Shown in pieces: positions 18,593 to 22,500 of a stretch of DNA of 22,500 nucleotides. Source of the stretch: Botryococcus braunii. Its lineage: Eukaryota > Chlorophyta > Trebouxiophyceae. A program made the translations under genes and the position numbers. Position 1 is the stretch's first letter. Every line of letters starts with the position of its first letter. The stretch spans positions 357,665 to 380,164 of the forward strand of contig KV908356.1 of assembly GCA_002005505.1 (NCBI GenBank), given 5' to 3'. Below the pieces are notes generated by a model that saw only the letters and a program-made list of their open reading frames with translations, was not told the origin of the DNA and did not search any database.

Positions 18593-18707
18593 GTAGCTCA
18601 TGCCAATTGCTCTGATCTGTAGATACATACTTGTACCAAATGTAATGGGTACCCGTAGCTCATGCCAATTGCTCTGATCTGTAGATACATACTTGTACCA
18701 AATGTAA
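18593..18707. repeat. Perfect 53-bp direct duplication, period 62 bp
   Basis: The segment starting GTAGCTCATGCCAATTGCTC and ending AATGTAA occurs at 18593-18645 and again at 18655-18707 with no difference. A 9-bp spacer, TGGGTACCC, separates the copies. Confidence 0.95.
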
Positions 18708-18814
18708 GATATGTGCATCCAATTCATAAAACCATGCGCACTTTTCCAAATACCATGCTTCGAAGCTGGAATTCCCTCCACCATGCGTCACTTTTCATCT
18801 AGATAGTCACAGAT

Positions 18815-19057
18815 TCACAGTTCAGATCTGCTCTGCCGTTTTTTTAATCTAAATAGTAATCCTTTTCCTTCGTCGTCATCTTTCCCTCTGGTTGGTGTGT
18901 CCTGGCCTTGACCCCCGCTGTCGTCATATGAAGAAGCTGCAACACGAGAAGGGGGGGGGGGGGGTAGGGGTGTTCTTGTGAGATATCTAGAGGCAGTCCC
19001 TGTCGGTGTTGTCCAGCTCACCAATGGTGTCAAGCCTTGCGACTGAGGGCCTTTCTT
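18815..19057 (-). CDS. Last two exons of an unrecognised gene (partial)
   Basis: The minus-strand final exon 18936-18815 follows a long pyrimidine tract and TTGCAG. It encodes SSYDDSGGQGQDTPTRGK, then DDDEGKGLLFRLKKRQSRSE and a stop. A preceding 36-bp exon at 19057-19022 encodes ERPSVARLDTI and ends at donor GTGAGC. Both junctions are phase 1, and splicing gives a smooth hydrophilic C-terminus (LDTIASSYDDS) with an acidic patch followed by a basic patch. I recognise no domain. Upstream exons were not found with confidence; they may lie in 19.1-20 kb or be missing. Confidence 0.45.
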   Translation of the reverse strand, partial: KKGPQSQGLTPLVSWTTPTGTASRYLTRTPLPPPPPSRVAASSYDDSGGQGQDTPTRGKDDDEGKGLLFRLKKRQSRSEL

Positions 19058-19239
19058 CTGGTTATGAATAAACGTTTTATGGATTGATTCCGTTGCGGAA
19101 AGGAAGAACTCCCGACCGAATCAGGCATACCCCGAGACAAACAGAAGGTTGCACCCTCAATGAGCTTCCCCCTGCTCGTGACTCAATTGAGGAGGAACCC
19201 TAGCCATCAGTACGTGCAGTGGCACACAGACGCGCGCGC

Positions 19240-19303
<64 letters not shown>

Positions 19304-19971
19304 GCGCGCGCTCACGTACGTGGGCGCATGCAGTTGAACTCAAGGGTAATGGCAGGGCTTATTTCACGTGCCTGCCATTGCAGGTCAACTCTAGGAGATC
19401 CCCTACCTGCAGCTTTAGACCAAGTGCCTGCCGTTGCAGTTCAACAAAGCAAGGACTAAACTCTAGGGGCTCCCCTTGACAGTGGCGGGTAATGGACCAC
19501 CAGCCTGTGGCCTGTGGAGGGCACACGCGTTGCGTGACGCGACGCCCTTCGATATGATCACCATCCGCAAAACATTCTGGAGGCAGGGTCAGATTAAAGC
19601 CACCTTCCCTACAGGCAACCCAAACCTGCCATGCAATCCATTTAGGCCCCTCAAGCCCTGTCCAGCGCCATCTATACGCCCCTAGTAGCTGGGAAAGATC
19701 ATCTGTTACAAGTGGCTACATCTGTCACAGATGTAGCGCATTGTTGGTAACCAATCTACAGGCCGTCAAGTGCGTTAATGCAGCAGGGCTGCAAGGTGGA
19801 AAATATGAAACAGGATCGGAGGAGAAAGGACTCGCAGAAGCAAGAGGCAAGCCCAGACCCGATGAAGACCTTTCATAGCAACTATTATAGCGACTTTTAT
19901 AGAGACCGCTGAGCCATGTCTACAGTTTACACCTTAAACTTCTTCTAATGGCCGATACATACCAACTCGGG
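19058..19971. other. Stretch with TG microsatellite, no supported gene
   Basis: Contains the TG tract at 19243-19301 and a weak duplication. GTGCCTGCC-TTGCAG occurs at 19369 and 19424 (period about 55 bp), each followed by TCAAC. Upstream exons of the gene ending at 18815 would be expected here but are not evident. Confidence 0.4.
19243..19301. repeat. (TG)n microsatellite
   Basis: A pure TG tract flanked by CGCGCGC on the left and CGCGCGC on the right. Confidence 0.95.
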
Positions 19972-19982
19972 GGTTCGAATCC
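19972..19982 (+). promoter_or_regulatory. RNA polymerase III B-box match
   Basis: GGTTCGAATCC fits the tRNA T-arm / pol III B-box consensus GGTTCGANNCC exactly. I see no A-box, no acceptor pairing and no full T-stem upstream or downstream. It is not a tRNA gene. It could be a tRNA-derived SINE relic or a chance match. Confidence 0.35.
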
Positions 19983-20070
19983 CGGTTGTGACACCTCACT
20001 TAAAGCTGAGCAGCAAGCTGACCGCCGAATGCTGTAGCAATATAGAAGCTGACCTGACGAAAAATATCAT

Positions 20071-20134
20071 GTCCCAACGCTAAAGTTGGTCCCAACGTTG
20101 ATGAATTCATAATCGTTGGGACCAACGTTGGGAC
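20071..20134. repeat. Hairpin 1: nested inverted repeat
   Basis: The right arm CGTTGGGACCAACGTTGGGAC (20114-20134) is matched by the left arm GTCCCAAC plus GTTGGTCCCAACG (20071-20097), which carries a 6-base bulge. The loop contains ATGAATTCAT, itself a palindrome. Confidence 0.93.
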
Positions 20135-20143
20135 ACTATATTT

Positions 20144-20169
20144 ATGAAGTCGGGTTAACCCGACTTCAT
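20144..20169. repeat. Hairpin 2: perfect 26-bp palindrome
   Basis: The half-site ATGAAGTCGGGTT is followed directly by its exact complement, AACCCGACTTCAT, with no loop. The centre is GTTAAC. Confidence 0.97.
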
Positions 20170-20335
20170 CAACCAGGCAGGGTGTGTTAGGGGGATGGGG
20201 CCTGCAAGATTTTCTTAGCCAAACGCCAAGGTGTTCCTTGCCACTTTCACCGTTGCAGCCTCTCACGCGTTGGGGCAGTCGGTGTTGATCACCACTGCAA
20301 AAACACCCCCTCCCCGCCCACCCACCCATGCTGAT

Positions 20336-20369
20336 ATCAAGGGTTTCATTTGCAAGTGAAACCCTTGAT
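20336..20369. repeat. Hairpin 3: 13-bp perfect stem, 8-base loop
   Basis: ATCAAGGGTTTCA (20336-20348) pairs with TGAAACCCTTGAT (20357-20369). The loop is TTTGCAAG. Confidence 0.95.
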
Positions 20370-20437
20370 GTACATGGGCTGGGCTCCCGAAGGGTTTCAA
20401 ATTTGGAACCCTTCGGGAGCCCGGCCCCTGTACATCA
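20366..20437. repeat. Hairpin 4: about 33-bp stem
   Basis: The outer arms TGATGTACA and TGTACATCA and the inner arms GGGCTCCCGAAGGGTT and AACCCTTCGGGAGCCC are exact. Between them there are a few mismatches. The centre is CAAATTTG. It starts within the last bases of hairpin 3 and reuses its AAGGGTTTCA sequence. Confidence 0.95.
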
Positions 20438-22500
20438 TGACATGTAAACTAGCACTAAGGACCCGTCCTATGTCTTACTTAAAAGTATCTTTCTAGTTTA
20501 GAATAGTATGCCTGGCTGTAATGTAAAAATGTCACGATACCACATCCTCCAGATCCCTGGTCTTTTCTGACGGAAATGCCAGTTGCAATATTGATTAATT
20601 GGCAAATCTGCCGATTGCCAAGGCGGAAAAAATTGTGTGCCACGAACACCTTTCTTTTGTTGCATTTATTTATTAAGGGCCCCTGCATCCGCGCACAGGG
20701 TTGCAATGCAGCCACGTAGCTAACGCCAGCCAATCGACAGAGTTCCAACACATCCGACGTCAGATTGTCGACCAACCTTAACTACGAACTGATGCGTTCA
20801 TTTGTGAATACATATGTTGCACCACATATGTAGTGTAGTGTATACAAAATATGATCCGGGACAGTACATATATGGGTACACAGTATAAAGGTACACACTT
20901 CTCGGCCCCTCCTCTGCCTACATCCTCTCATGCTTTCCTCCAAAGGCTATGCTAAGTTTAGACCCCACACCATTCCCTCGTCGTTGTCAAGCTGCCTCAC
21001 TCTGATCATGCTTTCAACAGCAGGTCGTCCATGTCACAAAAACTCAACATATCTTTGCCTGAAGTGGCACAGTTGGATATTTACATAGCATTGATCTGTG
21101 CGAGTATATATCCAAAGGGGCACCATGGCCACATGTTAGCTGTTGCCTGCACATGTGCAGTGGATGCATACGTGCTTGTGTTTGCTCAAAATCCTGTCGT
21201 GCGAGGTCCATCCCCACGGCGGTCTACCTCACTTTCTATCGAACACACGTGAGATGTTCGTAGCGATAGCTGGACGGGAGGCAGTCTTCAGAATTCCTCT
21301 ACACTCTTGGCCTCAGCAGGACAACATCTTTTAGTGTTCCTTCCTCGGACTTCTCCTTCTCTACCTTAGCAAGGCAGATGTTGAAGTCATAAAACAGGAG
21401 GGCACAAAACACCAGGAAAAAGGTTTCCCATTGTGTTCCCAAGCTCCCCATAGCACGTCATTTCGATTCGGCCTTCTAAAACTTCAACCTAATTAGGTTG
21501 TAAGCTGTAATCCAGGTGCATCAAAATCTTAAGCTCACTGGATTCGTGTCAGAGAGGCCAACATTCAGGGTTGCACGACAGAGACAGACTCGACCAGTCC
21601 GGTCTGCACCCTGACCCATCCTCGAAAGCACCCAGAAAGGGATCTCCCATCACGACCACATCCAACGCCACTCTAAGATATCTTCCGACTAAGCCTTGGC
21701 TTGCACAGGAGAATTCTCCAGCTGGCCAGGCACCTGCCCCCATGTTGGTCAACAAGTGTGCATTTAATACTGAAAGCTGACACCCCGTTGTCCAGCAGTA
21801 GTGGTCCCTGTCCTTCCCTGCAGAAAGGGGGCGGGGATGGGCAGTGAAATGGGACAAGAAGGGATTTTGTTGACCTCACAGATTTTCTTGAAGTTTTCAA
21901 GCCTCAGCCCTCAAAAAGTGTCACCTTTCAGACCGTGACAAACCTCTCCCCTTTTCCGCCCCCATCCAATGTGCACCCCCACACATAACACGCCCATACA
22001 CAAACAAAGTATTAGCGGCCCCGCCGAGGCCCCCAGGTGGATGGGGGCAGGGAAAGAAGGGAAGAAGCAACGAACCGGAAAAGCATGCAAAACACACAGT
22101 TCCGTCCAAATCCGGAGAGTTCCAAGTAGTGTATACGACAACTTTAAGCTTATGCTTATCATTGGGTACGTCTAGCATGCGATTCATGAATACTGACCAG
22201 GTAGACCCAAAGGCCCTTTTGAATATTCCGCAACCCTCACTGAGCCCGTTATGCTTACATCGCAAGCCAACATTACTTGAAAAATATTCAAGTTATATTA
22301 TCTAAGAGTTGCATGCATGTGCCGTGACGCCTTCCCAATCACTAGGCTTCACTCTTTATTCTAAATTACACAGGAAGAACAGCTGCAGTCAATACAGGAT
22401 GGGTGACTTCCCAAGGTTTCCAACGGACACCACATAACAAGGTCTAGTCAATCATGACATTGCCGATCCCTGCCCTGTCTGCGCAATAGTGACCTCTGGG
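20438..22500. other. Right flank, no supported gene
   Basis: Several frames of 60-115 codons exist. The best-looking are minus-strand 20775-20479 (opens VDNLTSDVLELCRLAG), 21857-21549 (ends SSLSLSCNPECWPL) and 22265-21921. None has a recognisable domain or a convincing set of splice sites. There is an AT-rich stretch with TATAC/TACAT repeats near 20820-20900. Confidence 0.4.

Larger units (their letters stand above)
17945..18814. other. P450 upstream region
   Basis: This is the presumed promoter of the minus-strand P450 gene plus the 3' flank of the next gene. It contains a small inverted repeat and a 62-bp-period duplication, listed separately. No coding frame is supported. Confidence 0.5.

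Noticed and set aside
19960..19995. tRNA gene
   Set aside because: Only the T-loop/B-box matches; the T-stem is poor and no D-arm, anticodon arm or acceptor stem can be drawn.
21549..21857. Minus-strand 102-codon frame ending SSLSLSCNPECWPL
   Set aside because: Its composition is plausible for a C-terminal exon, but I found no recognisable family and no linked upstream exon.
18815..22500. CRISPR array or phage-like defence island
   Set aside because: There are no regularly spaced identical repeats with unique spacers, and the gene structure is eukaryotic.

Overview
The window is nuclear DNA from a eukaryote. It has several multi-exon genes with GT-AG introns, long dinucleotide microsatellites inside and between genes, tandem minisatellites and hairpins, and no sign of bacterial gene order. 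An intron-rich P450 of plant-like type, a bZIP-like factor and a four-EF-hand protein fit a green alga or other (possibly flagellated) photosynthetic protist. The organism cannot be fixed from this sequence, so that placement is inference.

Layout. 683-1658 (+): a four-EF-hand calmodulin-like protein in four exons. 1659-3736: intergenic, with a 150-bp (GA)n tract and a degenerate tandem duplication. 3737-4352 (-): a complete three-exon CTF8, a subunit of the CTF18-RFC clamp loader. 4756-5365 (-): coding-looking frames of an unrecognised gene. 6759-10603 (-): a six-exon, about 583-residue, glutamine-rich transcription-factor-like protein. It has two copies of a bZIP-type basic motif and a C-terminal 18-bp minisatellite encoding QHQM repeats. 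11315-11563 (-): a possible small single-span membrane protein. 11728-17944 (-): a complete cytochrome P450 of about 501 residues in eight exons, all seven introns phase 0. Its introns hold most of the window's satellites and, in intron 2, tandem copies of the exon 3 splice acceptor and exon start. 18815-19057 (-): the last two exons of an unrecognised gene. 19972-20437: a pol III B-box-like match followed by four hairpins in under 370 bp. 20438-22500: no supportable gene.

Apart from the EF-hand gene, every supported gene is on the minus strand, and each appears to be an independent transcription unit. No shared pathway is visible: the genes concern calcium sensing, sister-chromatid cohesion, transcription and oxidation chemistry. 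Exon models were built by hand from reading frame, splice-site and phase agreement. For the P450, CTF8, the bZIP-like gene and the EF-hand gene, exon lengths and phases close exactly.

The most unusual items are the duplicated acceptor plus exon start in P450 intron 2, the hairpin cluster at 20.07-20.44 kb, the twin basic motifs without a zipper, and a 410-bp composite TA/TC/CCCT/TG/CG tract inside a P450 intron.
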